Assembly: GCA_021811085.1 (NCBI GenBank)
Contig: JAJZPQ010000003.1
Span: 62,001 to 126,000, forward strand
Origin: Pseudomonadota bacterium
GTDB lineage: Bacteria; Pseudomonadota; Gammaproteobacteria; Burkholderiales; SG8-39
Direction: 5' to 3'
Length of the DNA: 64,000 nucleotides
In this document: one piece after another, positions 33,002 to 43,616 of the stretch
Layout: every line of letters starts with the position of its first letter
Numbering within the stretch: position 1 is the first letter of the stretch
Notes under the pieces: generated by a model
Told to the model about the DNA's origin: nothing
The model's database searches: none
The model's input: only the letters and a program-made list of their open reading frames with translations
Made by a program: the position numbers and the translations under genes

Positions 33002-33781
33002 TCAGTGCACGTCCTTCCAGAATTCCCGTTTCAGCAGATAAACCAGAGGCAGCATTGCGAGCAGGTAGAGCAGCACGAAAATGCCGATCTGCTTGCGCGT
33101 GGTCGCCGCGGGCTCACCCATGTAGACGAGAAAGTTGACCAGATCGGCAACCATTGCGTCGTATTGCACCGTCGTGAGGCTGCCCGGCTTGACCATTTCG
33201 TACTTGACCGTCGTGGCGCCGCCGTGGCCTTCCTTGCCCTCGCCGCCTTTCGCTTTTTCCTCGACGCGCACGCGCTCGCCCTGCAGCTGCCACAGCGGAT
33301 TGGGCATGCCGACATTCTCGAACACGGTGTTGTTCCAGCCGGTGGGCCGGGCCGGATCGCGGTAGAAGCTGCGCAGGTAGCTGTAGAGCCAGTCCGCGCC
33401 GCGCGCGCGCGCGATCACCGACAGGTCGGGCGGCGCGGCGCCGAACCATTTGCGCGCGTCTTTCTTGGTCATCGCGACATTCATGAGATCGCCGATTTTG
33501 TCGCCGGTAAAAATGAGATTGTCCGAGATCTGCGACTCGTTCAGGCCCAGTTCCTCCAGCCGGTTCCAGCGCATGAGCGAGGCGCTGTGGCAGTTGAGGC
33601 AGTAGTTGGCGAAGGTGCGCGCGCCGCGCTGCAGGCTGATCACGTCGGTCGGCTTGATCGGCGCCGTATCCAGCCGCACGCCGCCCTCGGAAGCCATCGC
33701 CGCAGGCGATCCAAGCAGGAACGCAGGCAATGCAACGAAAGTCGCCGCCGGTAGCAACAGGGTAGCAATGAGCTTTTTCAT
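33002..33781 (-). CDS. petC: cytochrome c1 of the bc1 complex
   Basis: 259 residues. A signal peptide (MKKLIATLLLPAATFVALPA) is followed by the haem c site YCLNCHSASLMRW. A likely Met axial ligand lies in NVGMPNPLWQ. A C-terminal anchor helix (QIGIFVLLYLLAMLPLVYLL) holds it in the inner membrane. It passes electrons from the Rieske protein to soluble cytochromes. A charged, Gly-rich insert (EEKAKGGEGKEGHGG) lies before the anchor. It starts one base after the petB stop. Confidence 0.97.
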   Translation of the reverse strand: MKKLIATLLLPAATFVALPAFLLGSPAAMASEGGVRLDTAPIKPTDVISLQRGARTFANYCLNCHSASLMRWNRLEELGLNESQISDNLIFTGDKIGDLMNVAMTKKDARKWFGAAPPDLSVIARARGADWLYSYLRSFYRDPARPTGWNNTVFENVGMPNPLWQLQGERVRVEEKAKGGEGKEGHGGATTVKYEMVKPGSLTTVQYDAMVADLVNFLVYMGEPAATTRKQIGIFVLLYLLAMLPLVYLLKREFWKDVH

Positions 33782-33782
33782 A

Positions 33783-35090
33783 TTAGTGGGTCACCCTTTC
33801 CGGTTCGGGTTTGGTCTTGTCCACCTTGGTGTACCAGGGCATCAGGATGAAAAACAAAAAGTAGATTACCGAGCAGATGCGCGCCACCACGGTGGCGCGA
33901 TCGACGTTGCCGAGCCACGGGCCGAACTGGCCCCACACCGTGGTCGGTTCCGTGCCGAGGTAGCCGAGCACGAGGAACACGATCACGAACGCGGTCAGCG
34001 GCACTTTGAAGTAGCGGCCGCGGTAGCGGATCGACTTGACCGCGCCGCGGTCCAGCCAGGGCAGCGCGAACAGGATCATCACCGATGCGCCCATCGCCAC
34101 CACGCCCGGAAACTGCGAATTGAACAGCGGCGGCACCGAGCGCAGGATCGAGTAATACGGCGTGAAATACCACACCGGCGCGATATGCGGCGGCGTCTGC
34201 AGCGGGTTGGCGGGGATGAAGTTGTTGGCTTCGAGGAAGTAGCCGCCCATTTCCGGCGCGAAGAATACGATGATCGCGAACACGATCAGGAACACGACCA
34301 CGCCGAAGATGTCCTTAACCGTGTAATACGGATGGAACGGGATACCGTCAAGCGGTATGCCGTTGGCGTCCTTGTGCTTCTTGATTTCGATTCCGTCCGG
34401 ATTGTTCGAGCCCACCTCGTGCAGCGCCAGCAGATGCGCCATCACCAGGCCCAGCAGCACCAGCGGGAGCGCGATCACATGCAGCGCGAAGAAGCGATTG
34501 AGCGTCGCGTCCGAAATGACGTAGTCGCCGCGGATCCACAGCGAGATATCCGGCCCGACGAAGGGGATGGCCGAGAACAGATTGATGATCACCTGCGCGC
34601 CCCAGTAGGACATCTGTCCCCAGGGCAGCAGATAGCCGAAGAACGCCTCGCCCATCAGGCTCAGATAAATCAGCACACCGAAAATCCACAACAGCTCGCG
34701 CGGTCGGCGGTGCGAACCATACAGGAGCGAGCGGAACATATGCAGATAGACACAAATGAAGAATGCCGACGCGCCGGTCGAATGCATGTAGCGGATGATC
34801 CAGCCGCCCGGCACCTCGCGCATGATGTATTCCACCGAGCCGAAGGCGAGGTTCGCGTCCGGCTTGTAGTTCATGGTGAGGAAAATGCCGGTGACGATCT
34901 GGATCGCAAGCACCAGCATGGCGAGCGAGCCGAAGTAGTACCAGAAATTGAAGTTCTTCGGCGCGTAATACTCCGACAAATGCGCCTTCCAGGTCGAGAT
35001 CAGCGGAAAGCGCTGGTCGACCCAAGTGAGCGCGCCGTCCAGCGCGACTGAGCCGGTTCCGCTAACGGGGGGTTTTTCTGCGGCTGCCAT
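33783..35090 (-). CDS. petB: cytochrome b of the bc1 complex
   Basis: 435 residues, the length of a full bc1-type cytochrome b with eight helices. Haem-binding His pairs lie in GGWIIRYMHSTGASAFF / FICVYLHMFRSLLYG and LNRFFALHVIALPL / MAHLLALHEVGSNNP. The quinol-oxidation loop reads PVWYFTPYYSILR, with Val where mitochondria and alphaproteobacteria have the Glu of PEWY; PVWY is the usual form in beta- and gammaproteobacteria. It lies three bases after petA. Confidence 0.98.
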   Translation of the reverse strand: MAAAEKPPVSGTGSVALDGALTWVDQRFPLISTWKAHLSEYYAPKNFNFWYYFGSLAMLVLAIQIVTGIFLTMNYKPDANLAFGSVEYIMREVPGGWIIRYMHSTGASAFFICVYLHMFRSLLYGSHRRPRELLWIFGVLIYLSLMGEAFFGYLLPWGQMSYWGAQVIINLFSAIPFVGPDISLWIRGDYVISDATLNRFFALHVIALPLVLLGLVMAHLLALHEVGSNNPDGIEIKKHKDANGIPLDGIPFHPYYTVKDIFGVVVFLIVFAIIVFFAPEMGGYFLEANNFIPANPLQTPPHIAPVWYFTPYYSILRSVPPLFNSQFPGVVAMGASVMILFALPWLDRGAVKSIRYRGRYFKVPLTAFVIVFLVLGYLGTEPTTVWGQFGPWLGNVDRATVVARICSVIYFLFFILMPWYTKVDKTKPEPERVTH

Positions 35091-35093
35091 GCG

Positions 35094-35687
35094 TCATGCC
35101 CCTTTCGTATCGTCGCCGATGAGAATGCGCGTATCGGACAGATACGTGTATTTCGGCACTTCGAGATTGATCGGCGCCGGCGAGCCTTTGTAGACGCGCC
35201 CGGCGAGATCGAATTTGGATCCGTGGCAGGGGCAGAACCAACCGCCCTCCCAATCCGCCCCCATCAGCGCCTTGTTCGCGATCGGCTCGGACTCCGGCGA
35301 GCAGCCCAGGTGGGTGCAGATGCCCACCAGCACCAGCACTTCCGGCTTGATCGAACGGTATTCGTTCTTAGCGTACTCCGGCTGCTGCGGCACGTCGGAA
35401 TGGGGGTCGGACACCTTGCTGTCGACCTTCGCCAGGCCGTCGAGCATGGACTTGGTGCGACGTACGATCCAGACCGGCTTGGAGCGCCATTCCACCGTCA
35501 TGATCTGGCCCGGCTCCAGCGTGCTGATGTCGGCCACCACCGGTGCGCCGCCCGCCTTGGCCCGTTCCGACGGCAGCCAGCTCGCTGCGAACGGCACGGC
35601 TGCGGCCACGCCGGCGACACCGCCCGCGGCGCCGCAGGCGATCACCAGATTGCGCCGGCCCTTGTTTACTTTCTTATCGTCGCTCAT
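35094..35687 (-). CDS. petA: ubiquinol-cytochrome c reductase Rieske iron-sulfur subunit
   Basis: 197 residues. A Tat-type anchor (NKGRRNLVIACGAAGGVAGV) is retained in the membrane. The [2Fe-2S] ligands lie in VGICTHLGCSPES and WFCPCHGSKFDLAGRVY. It carries electrons from quinol to cytochrome c1. As a Tat substrate it depends on the tatABC genes 4 kb away. First gene of petABC, with a TATAAT promoter upstream. Confidence 0.97.
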   Translation of the reverse strand: MSDDKKVNKGRRNLVIACGAAGGVAGVAAAVPFAASWLPSERAKAGGAPVVADISTLEPGQIMTVEWRSKPVWIVRRTKSMLDGLAKVDSKVSDPHSDVPQQPEYAKNEYRSIKPEVLVLVGICTHLGCSPESEPIANKALMGADWEGGWFCPCHGSKFDLAGRVYKGSPAPINLEVPKYTYLSDTRILIGDDTKGA

Positions 35688-35734
35688 TGAAGATTCCTCG
35701 ATCTACAAGATTCTGCTGAGTGCAAAAGCACGCG

Positions 35735-35740
35735 ATTATA
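35735..35740 (-). promoter_or_regulatory. -10 element of the petABC promoter
   Basis: A perfect TATAAT on the minus strand, about 48 bases ahead of the petA ATG. The best-spaced -35 (TTAATC, 17-base spacer) is weak, so an activator may be needed. The gap 35688-36236 (549 bases) otherwise contains this promoter, an AT-rich patch (35760-35810) and the nif3 remnant. Confidence 0.5.
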
Positions 35741-35941
35741 CCCGAAAGTGTCAGCCCGATTAAAGTTTTTTGCGCTAACACCATGAAATAGATAAACAAA
35801 TTTAACGCCGGCGCAATTGGGGTTTGTCCCGGGTTGGAAGTCCCGATGTAGCCGCCGGGCCGAAGTGCGCCTTCGAATACTCGCCCAAAGCCTGTACGCT
35901 GCGCTACTCGGTAGCGTGGCGGCGCGCGGCGCTTCGCAATC

Positions 35942-36073
35942 CTATTTTTGCACGAACGCGGCAGCGCAAGATGCAACGCACCCTTCCACCAGCAGCGCAT
36001 TTGGGCAATAATCCCGGAATCGGGAGACCTCCAACAGGCCGTCCAAGTACCGGTTTAGTTCCTCGCGCTGCAT
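35942..36073 (-). pseudogene. N-terminal remnant of a Nif3-like protein gene
   Basis: 43 codons starting at the ATG at 36073. The first 30 read MQREELNRYLDGLLEVSR then FRDYCPNALLVEG, a clear match to the start of Nif3-family dinuclear-metal proteins (typically ...ARFRDYCPNGLQVEG). The frame then goes into unrelated CVASCAAAFVQK and stops. The normal protein has about 250 residues. Many betaproteobacteria carry an intact Nif3 gene exactly here, between the DegP-like protease and petA, so this is a large deletion rather than a new gene. Confidence 0.7.
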
Positions 36074-36236
36074 TGCGGCCGCTACCGAATTAGCCAGCGA
36101 GAATTGCACCCGCAGGTACGCCGGCGCAGCGTTCGCCCCGGAGCATGAGGCTGCCTCAGAACCACTGCCTCTGACTCGAGCGAGCCTGAAGGGCGCATCC
36201 CCTTCGCCTTCAAACGAACGCAAGGACACGCACGCG

Positions 36237-37394
<1,158 letters not shown>

Positions 37395-37400
37395 CCGATC

Positions 37401-38246
37401 TCATTCGGCGAGGAATTCCTCCACCAGGCCGATCTGCGCCGGCACGTTGAGCGCGGGCGCATGGCCGCAGCCGGCGATTTCCACCACGCGCGCGCGCGGG
37501 CCGCGGCTGCGCATCGCCTGCGCCGTCTCGGCCAGCAGCAAATCCGAGTCCGCACCGCGCAGGCACAGCAGCGGGAGGTCGAGCGCGTCGTACTCGGGCC
37601 ACAGCTCGTAATCCTGCGGAAAATTGACGAACTGGCGCACCATGTTCGGGTCGTAGTGCGGCGTGACGCAGCCGTCGGGCAGGCGCCGCGCCGAAGTTTC
37701 GGTGAGCTTCACCCATTCGCGCTCGGTGAGCATGCCGTAAGGCGCATACACCTTGCGGAAATAGGCCTCCAGTTCGCTCATCCGCGCAAACGCCGCCGGA
37801 TTGCCGGCGTAGGTCCGGATGCGCTCGATCGCGGCCTGCGCCAGCTGCGGACCGTTGTCGTTCAGCACCAGTTTGGCTATGCGCCCGGCCAGCGCGCCGC
37901 CCTTGCGGCTCGCCAGTTTGATGCCTATGGATCCGCCCATGGAGGTGCCGACCCAGTGCATATGCCCGATGTCGAGCGCGTCGCAGAACGCCGCTGCGAG
38001 GCGCGCGTAGAACGCGAGGCAATATTCGCGGTCGGGATCCGGACTCCACTGCGACAAGCCGCGGCCGATGGTGTCAGGGCAGACGACGCGATAGCGGCGC
38101 GCGAGCACGGCGGCGAGGTCGTCGAAATCGCGCCCGGTGCGCGCGAGGCCGTGCCACAGGATGACCGTCGCGGCATTGCCCTGCCCCCATTCGGTGTAAT
38201 GCAGTTCGCGCTCGAGCACGGTGATGTAATGCGAGCTCATGTTCAT
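37401..38246 (-). CDS. alpha/beta hydrolase
   Basis: 281 residues. ILWHGLARTGRDFDDLAAVL is the oxyanion-hole region. The nucleophile elbow is VGTSMGGSIG (G-x-S-x-G with Ser). A charge-relay Asp lies in LLCLRGADSDLLL and the His in AGCGHAPALN. An esterase, thioesterase or C-C hydrolase acting on a small ester is expected. Its ATG overlaps the stop of the livM fragment (ATGA), so it was once the tail gene of a Liv-transporter operon. The upstream genes and their promoter are gone, so its expression is doubtful. Confidence 0.85.
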   Translation of the reverse strand: MNMSSHYITVLERELHYTEWGQGNAATVILWHGLARTGRDFDDLAAVLARRYRVVCPDTIGRGLSQWSPDPDREYCLAFYARLAAAFCDALDIGHMHWVGTSMGGSIGIKLASRKGGALAGRIAKLVLNDNGPQLAQAAIERIRTYAGNPAAFARMSELEAYFRKVYAPYGMLTEREWVKLTETSARRLPDGCVTPHYDPNMVRQFVNFPQDYELWPEYDALDLPLLCLRGADSDLLLAETAQAMRSRGPRARVVEIAGCGHAPALNVPAQIGLVEEFLAE

Positions 38247-38526
38247 TGCCTAAGCCTCAGTTTGCCGACGATACCGGTGGGAAAGCGATAGACGCTGAGG
38301 ATGAACAGTATCCCCAGCCACAACAGCCAGCGATCCGGATGCACCAGCGCCGGCAGCAGCGGTATCCCTATGGCCGCATCGCTGGCGAGCTTCATCAGGT
38401 CCCGCAGATAGTTCTGCGCGATCACGAACAGCGTCGCGCCGACCACCGCCCCGTACATGGTCCCCATGCCGCCGATCACCACCATCAGCAGGATGTCGAT
38501 CATGACGTGCTCGAAGCCTGGGCGCA
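38243..38526 (-). pseudogene. C-terminal fragment of a second LivM-type permease
   Basis: About 94 codons ending at the TGA at 38243 read FEHVMIDILLMVVIGGMGTM, VVGATLFVIAQNYLRDLMKL and HPDRWLLWLGILFILSVYRF then PTGIVGKL. That is the last third of a LivM-family permease, distinct from the livM at 5.7 kb. No start or upstream portion exists. At about 38520-38530 the sequence passes abruptly into LuxR-type coding sequence on the other strand. Confidence 0.75.
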
Positions 38527-39950
38527 TCTGTACCTGGGCGATGCGCTCGCCGCGATCCGTTCGATCCGCGCGGCCGAGCTGGCGCTCGAACGCGCGCGCC
38601 CTGGCCGGCGCCGCGTCGCCGGCCTGACCACGCTGCGCGCCGAGCTGCAGATCGTGCGCACCATGAGCGGCGTGACGCGCTACGACCTGCCCGATGTCGG
38701 CGGACTCAAGCCGGACCTGCCGCGGGCCTTCGGCCCCGAAGACCCGCTGCAGCGCGCCTATGCCCACGTCGTGCTGGGCTATGCCGAGCGCCTGGGCGGA
38801 AGCCTGGAGGGGGCGCGCGGGCATTTCACCGAAGCGGTGCGCATCTCCGATGCCAGCGAGGAGACGGTCGTCAATTTGATGGCGCGCTACAACATCGCCA
38901 TTGTCGACTACCTGCGCGCGCGCCCGGACATAGCGGCGGGCGAGCTTGCGCACTGGCTGCTCGACACGCGCAACCGGCGCTGGCTCAGGACCGGCAGCGC
39001 CGGCTTTCTGCGTGTGGCCCTGGCGATCATGCAACTTGAACTCAACGATACGGGCGCAGCGCTGACGGAGCTGGACGAGGCGATCGATTTGCTCGATTCC
39101 ACCCAGACTTATGCCTTTGTCGGCGTGGCGCAAGTGATCCGCGCGCAGGTGCTGACGCTGCTGGGCGAGGACGCGGCAGCCGAGGCCGACCTGGCACGGG
39201 CGCGCGCAGTCGGAGCCGAACGCAACCTCGATCGCGTCGCCTTTCGCGCCGACCTCGCCGCAGCGCACCTGGCCTGCCGCAGCCAGGACTTCGCGCGCGC
39301 GGAGGAATGCCTGCGCCGGGCGCGCGCCATGCTGGAAGTCTTCGGCCACGCAGCGGTTGCGCTGCAAACCGAGCATCACGCATCCTGGGTGAGCGCATCG
39401 GTCGAGCTGGCGCTGGCCCGCGGGCGCTTTGCCGAAGCGCTCAAACTCGCAACTGCCGCGTATACACACGCGTGCCGTGCGGGGGCGGGCACGCACGCAA
39501 ATCGAATTCCGTATCTGGCAGGGGCTCGCGCGCGAGGGCATGGGCGCATCCGCCGCCGCGGCCAAGGCGATCGGCGAAGCGCTCGCGCTGGCGGCGCCGG
39601 CCGGGGTCCTTTACCCCTTCCTTGCGGCCGGCACCCGCATCACCGGACTGCTGCGAAGCGACGCCGGCGCGCACGCCGCGCTCGCGCAGCGCTTGGTGCA
39701 GGCGCTGCTCCCACGCCGTACCGCGGCGGGGCAGGCCGGCGCCCCGCGACGGCCGCCGCCCTTGCATCAGCGCGAAGTGCAGATCCTGAACCTGCTCGGC
39801 CTCGGCCTGCGCAACCGCGAAATCGGACAGCGCCTGTTCATTTCGGAAGAGACGGTGAAGTGGTACCTGAAGAAGATGTACGAGACCTTGCAGGTCGGCA
39901 ATCGCACGCATGCGCTGGTGCGCGCGCGCGAATTGGGGGTGATGCCGTAG
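38523..39950 (+). pseudogene. 5'-truncated, frameshifted LuxR-family (MalT-like, TPR) regulator
   Basis: A TPR-like helical body (EAWAHLYLGDALAAIRSIRA, AYAHVVLGYAERLGGSLEGA, LELNDTGAALTELDEAIDLL) runs in one frame to about 39480. The protein continues in another frame (TQIEFRIWQGLAREGMGASA, GVLYPFLAAGTRITGLL) to a LuxR helix-turn-helix (LHQREVQILNLLGLGLRNRE then IGQRLFISEETVKWYLKKMY). The switch lies near a GGGGG run at 39481-39485. The NTPase domain of such regulators (usually some 400-500 residues) is absent because the gene is cut at the livM junction. Both defects make it non-functional as it stands; the frameshift alone could be a sequencing error, the truncation could not. Confidence 0.75.
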
Positions 39951-39960
39951 CCGCTGGCCG

Positions 39961-40740
39961 CTACTGCAGGCGTTTCTGCTCCGGATCCGGTTCGCCCTCT
40001 TCCTCGGGCGCGCGCGCGCGGAAGAAACGCTGCATCAGTTGCGACAGGATGATGCCGAACTCGTACAGCAGGCACATCGGGATCGCCAGCAGCAGTTGCG
40101 ACACCACGTCCGGCGGCGTGACTACGGCGGCCACGACGAAGGCGCCGACGATCACGTAGGGACGCACGTCCTTGAGCTTGGCCACCGTGAGCACGCCGGT
40201 GCGCACCAGCACCACTTCGATCAGCGGAATCTCGAACGTAACCCCGAAAGCCACGAACATGGTAAGCACGAAGCTCAAGTAGGCTTCGATATCCGGGGCG
40301 GGCGTGATGCTCTTGGGCGCAAAGTGGATGATGAAGCGGAACACCCAGTTGAACACCACGAAATAGCAGTAGGCGACCCCGGACAGGAATAGCGCGGTAC
40401 TGCCGAACACCAGCGGCAGGGCGAGGCGCTTTTCATGGGAATACAGGCCCGGCGCGATGAAAGCCCAGATCTGATACAGCACATAGGGCAGTGCCAGCAT
40501 GAACGCCGCCATCAGTCCGACTTTGAGCGGCACCAGAAACGGCGTGATCACGCCGGTGGCGATCATGTGGGAGCCCTGCGGCAAGGTGCGCATCATCGGC
40601 AGCGCCAACAGGTCGTAGATCTCGGACAAGCCGGGCCAGAACCAGAGCAGCGCGAACACGCCGAACACGGCGTAAATCGAGCGCAGCAGTCGGTCGCGCA
40701 ACTCGACCAGGTGGGAAATGAAGCTTTCCTGTGCGCTCAC
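39961..40740 (-). CDS. tatC: Sec-independent translocase subunit TatC
   Basis: 259 residues, six helices. The N-terminal SFISHLVELRDRLLRSIYAV, with the conserved Glu of the twin-Arg recognition site, is followed by GLYSHEKRLALPLVFGSTAL and FVLTMFVAFGVTFEIPLIEV. The C-terminus is charged. It receives folded Tat substrates such as the Rieske protein. It starts six bases after the tatB stop and ends the his-tat run of genes, tail to tail with the broken LuxR gene. Confidence 0.97.
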   Translation of the reverse strand: MSAQESFISHLVELRDRLLRSIYAVFGVFALLWFWPGLSEIYDLLALPMMRTLPQGSHMIATGVITPFLVPLKVGLMAAFMLALPYVLYQIWAFIAPGLYSHEKRLALPLVFGSTALFLSGVAYCYFVVFNWVFRFIIHFAPKSITPAPDIEAYLSFVLTMFVAFGVTFEIPLIEVVLVRTGVLTVAKLKDVRPYVIVGAFVVAAVVTPPDVVSQLLLAIPMCLLYEFGIILSQLMQRFFRARAPEEEGEPDPEQKRLQ

Positions 40741-40746
40741 TGGACG

Positions 40747-41205
40747 TCAGACTTTCGGCGGCGGAGCCGCGGTCTCGTGAAGCGGCTGAGTTTCGAGGCC
40801 CAGATCCATCTGCGCCGGAGGGATGGGGATTTCGGCGGCGGCCTGATGCTCGGGTGCGCCCGTTTCGGCCTTGTTTTCCGCGGTCTTGTCTGCCGCGGCT
40901 TTGTCTTCCACGGCCGCGGAAATGCTTTGGTTCAGCGATTCCGCAGTCGCATTCAGTTCCTGCTGGACCTGATTCACCGACTGCTCCACCGATTTCGCCG
41001 CGTCCTCGAACGTCGACTTGAGATTCTTCAGCTCCTCCAAATCGACTTCGCGCTGTATGTCCGCCTTGACGTCGTTGACGTAGCGTTGCGCGCGCCCCAG
41101 CAGCGCCCCGACCGTGCGCGCAACCCGGGGCAAGCGCTCCGGACCGATCACGATCAGCGCCACCAGGGCGATAACTATCAGTTCGGAAAATCCGACGTCG
41201 AACAT
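40747..41205 (-). CDS. tatB: Sec-independent translocase subunit TatB
   Basis: 152 residues. [20 protein letters not shown] with Glu8 and the GPERLP hinge is the TatB signature, followed by an amphipathic helix ([20 protein letters not shown]). The long acidic, Ala-rich tail ends in PPPKV. It forms the receptor complex with TatC. Confidence 0.96.
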   Translation of the reverse strand: MFDVGFSELIVIALVALIVIGPERLPRVARTVGALLGRAQRYVNDVKADIQREVDLEELKNLKSTFEDAAKSVEQSVNQVQQELNATAESLNQSISAAVEDKAAADKTAENKAETGAPEHQAAAEIPIPPAQMDLGLETQPLHETAAPPPKV

Positions 41206-41281
41206 TTCAAGGACCGGGGTTGGGGAAGCGGGATCAACGCGGGCGCGGGGCAGGGCAGCCCCACGCCGGCCTCAGCGCAAC

Positions 41282-41506
41282 TTACGCGCTTTTCGATTTT
41301 TCCTTGATTTCGCCTTCGATCACGTTGCCTTCGGTTTTCTGCGCCGTGCTCGCCGGCGTATCGGAAGTGCCTTCCTTCATGCCTTCCTTGAACCCGCGCA
41401 CCGCACCGCCCAGATCGGAGCCGATGTTGCGTAATTTCTTGGTGCCGAATACCAGCATGACGATGATCAGAACGATCAGCCAATGCCAAATGCTGAATGA
41501 ACCCAT
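41282..41506 (-). CDS. tatA: Sec-independent translocase subunit TatA
   Basis: 74 residues. [20 protein letters not shown] is followed by the [20 protein letters not shown] hinge and amphipathic helix. It forms the protein-conducting pore. The start at 41506 follows a purine-rich AGGAGC. Gap to tatB 76 bases. Confidence 0.96.
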   Translation of the reverse strand: MGSFSIWHWLIVLIIVMLVFGTKKLRNIGSDLGGAVRGFKEGMKEGTSDTPASTAQKTEGNVIEGEIKEKSKSA

Positions 41507-41611
41507 GGTTTTGCTCCTAAAAGGAATGACCGGGAAACGGAGCCCAGCCGCCCCGCCTTTACCCAGACCAGGGGAAGCGCCGCCAGGAATCACCTCCCCG
41601 GCCAAGCTGCC

Positions 41612-41959
41612 CTAACGTTTAATCATCCCCGGCAGAACCTCATTGCCGCCGATGATATGCATATGCAAATGATACACCTCTTGGCGGCCTACGCGGCCGG
41701 TGTTGATAACCGTGCGCCAGCCATCGCCGCAGCCTTGTTCCAGCGCCAGTCTGGATCCCAGCGCCAGCATTTTGCCGAGCAGCATCTGGTGGCCGGGCTC
41801 GACCTGCGCCAGCGATTCGATGTGCAGCTTCGGGATGACCATGAAATGCACCGGCGCCACCGGGTGGATGTCGTGGAACGCAAGGATGTCCTCGTCCTCG
41901 AACACCTTCTTGCTCGGTATCTTGCCGGCGATGATCTTGCAGAAAATGCAGCCGTCCAT
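41612..41959 (-). CDS. HIT-family nucleotide hydrolase (HinT-like)
   Basis: 115 residues. CIFCKIIAGKIPSKKVFEDE opens the protein and the histidine triad is YHLHMHIIGGNE. Purine nucleoside phosphoramidase activity is usual for this family. It lies directly after hisE in the his-tat gene string, a position conserved in betaproteobacteria. The ATG at 41959 is chosen by family length. Confidence 0.95.
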   Translation of the reverse strand: MDGCIFCKIIAGKIPSKKVFEDEDILAFHDIHPVAPVHFMVIPKLHIESLAQVEPGHQMLLGKMLALGSRLALEQGCGDGWRTVINTGRVGRQEVYHLHMHIIGGNEVLPGMIKR

Positions 41960-41969
41960 GGCCAGCTTG

Positions 41970-42314
41970 CTATTTGCGCTCGGCCTCGACCCGCGGGCTC
42001 GCGGCCCGGGCAGCCTTCTCGTCGATGCCGGAAATGCCCTCGCGCCGCTTGAGTTCGAACAGCACGTCGGTGGGCCGCAGGCCGTAGTGCGCAAGCATGA
42101 TCAGGCAGTGAAACCACAGATCGGCGGTCTCTCCGACGATGCGCAGCCTGTCCCCGTCCTTGGCCGCCATCACCGTCTCCGTGGCTTCCTCTCCGATCTT
42201 TTTCAGGATGGCGTCTTCGCCGCGCGCAAGCAGCCTGGAGACGTAGGATGCATCGGCGTCGCCGCCTTTGCGCGCCTCGATGGTATCCGCCAGGCGTTCG
42301 AGTATGTCGCTCAT
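41970..42314 (-). CDS. hisE: phosphoribosyl-ATP diphosphatase HisE
   Basis: 114 residues. An all-alpha MazG-like pyrophosphohydrolase: [38 protein letters not shown] with the metal-binding E-x2-E, and [19 protein letters not shown]. It removes pyrophosphate from PR-ATP in the second step of histidine synthesis. Ten bases separate it from the HIT gene. Confidence 0.97.
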   Translation of the reverse strand: MSDILERLADTIEARKGGDADASYVSRLLARGEDAILKKIGEEATETVMAAKDGDRLRIVGETADLWFHCLIMLAHYGLRPTDVLFELKRREGISGIDEKAARAASPRVEAERK

Positions 42315-42404
42315 GTTCGCTAGTCCTTGCACCGGGGGGCTACGCCCCCTTGCGCGATCCAAAGTTGGGGAAAACCCTGATTAAACGCGGGCTCGATCGG
42401 CGCT

Positions 42405-42797
42405 TCATTTGCGGTAAATGTCCTTCGGGTCCTTGATCACGGGGTCCGCCACGACCCATTTTCCGTCCGCGTATTTCTGGAAAAAACAGTTATGTCGGCC
42501 GGTATGGCAGGCAATACCGCCGACCTGCTCCACGCTGAGCAAGATCACGTCTTCGTCGCAATCCAGGCGCAACTCGCGCACTTTCTGTACATGCCCGGAT
42601 TCCTCGCCCTTGTGCCACAGCTTGCGCCGCGAGCGCGACCAATAGACGGCTTCCCCGCTGGCGGCAGTCTGTTCCAGGGCTGCGCGGTTCATCCAGGCGA
42701 CCATCAGCACCTTGCCGCTCGCCGCCTCCTGCGCGATCGCCGGCACCAGGCCGTTGGCGTCCCATTTAACCTTATCGAGCCAGTCCGTGTCCGCCAT
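42405..42797 (-). CDS. hisI: phosphoribosyl-AMP cyclohydrolase HisI
   Basis: 130 residues, cyclohydrolase only (HisE is separate). The conserved blocks [53 protein letters not shown] and HTGRHNCFF carry the zinc and magnesium ligands. The ATG shares one base with the hisF TGA. Third step of the pathway. Confidence 0.97.
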   Translation of the reverse strand: MADTDWLDKVKWDANGLVPAIAQEAASGKVLMVAWMNRAALEQTAASGEAVYWSRSRRKLWHKGEESGHVQKVRELRLDCDEDVILLSVEQVGGIACHTGRHNCFFQKYADGKWVVADPVIKDPKDIYRK

Positions 42798-43573
42798 CAC
42801 AACCTCACCTCGATGCCTTTTGACCGCAGCAGTTCCTTCGCCTCGCGCACACTGTACTCGCCGTAGTGAAAAATGCTGGCGGCGAGCACGGCGTCGGCCT
42901 TGCCTTCGAGTATGCCCGCGGCCAGGTGTTCGAGGTTGCCCACGCCGCCGCTGGCGATCACGGGCACGTCCACCGCCTCGGCCACGGCCCGCGTCAACGC
43001 CAGGTCGAAACCGGACTTGGTGCCGTCGCGGTCCATGCTGGTAAGCAGGATTTCGCCCGCGCCGAGAGTCTGCATTTTACGCGCCCATTCCACCGCGTCC
43101 AAACCGGTAGCATTGCGCCCGCCATGCGTATACACCTCCCAGCGCGGCGCGGCGCCCGAGGCGTCCGCCACGCGCTTGGCATCGATGGCGACGACGATGC
43201 ATTGGGCACCATAGCGGCCCGAGGCGTCGGCCACCAGCTGCGGATTCTGCACCGCCGCAGTATTGATCGAGACCTTGTCCGCGCCCGCGTTCAACAGGCG
43301 CCGCACGTCCTCGACTTTGCGCACGCCGCCGCCGACCGTGAGCGGAATGAACACCTGCGCCGCCACGGCTTCGATGATATGCAGGATCAGGTCGCGTTCA
43401 TCCGAGCTCGCGGTGATGTCGAGGAACGTGAGTTCGTCCGCGCCTTGATCGTCGTAGCGGCGCGCGATTTCGACCGGATCGCCCGCATCGCGCAAACCGA
43501 CGAAATTCACCCCTTTGACCACGCGGCCGCGGGTGACGTCCAGACAGGGAATGACGCGCTTGGCTAGGCCCAT
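42797..43573 (-). CDS. hisF: imidazole glycerol phosphate synthase subunit HisF
   Basis: 258 residues, (beta/alpha)8 barrel. Catalytic Asp11 lies in [18 protein letters not shown] and the second Asp in [11 protein letters not shown]. Phosphate-binding loops are at [20 protein letters not shown] and [14 protein letters not shown]. It uses ammonia from HisH to make IGP and AICAR. Confidence 0.98.
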   Translation of the reverse strand: MGLAKRVIPCLDVTRGRVVKGVNFVGLRDAGDPVEIARRYDDQGADELTFLDITASSDERDLILHIIEAVAAQVFIPLTVGGGVRKVEDVRRLLNAGADKVSINTAAVQNPQLVADASGRYGAQCIVVAIDAKRVADASGAAPRWEVYTHGGRNATGLDAVEWARKMQTLGAGEILLTSMDRDGTKSGFDLALTRAVAEAVDVPVIASGGVGNLEHLAAGILEGKADAVLAASIFHYGEYSVREAKELLRSKGIEVRL

Positions 43574-43616
43574 ATGTCGGGAGGCGATCGGCGCAAAGGA
43601 GGTATCGCCCTGGCGC

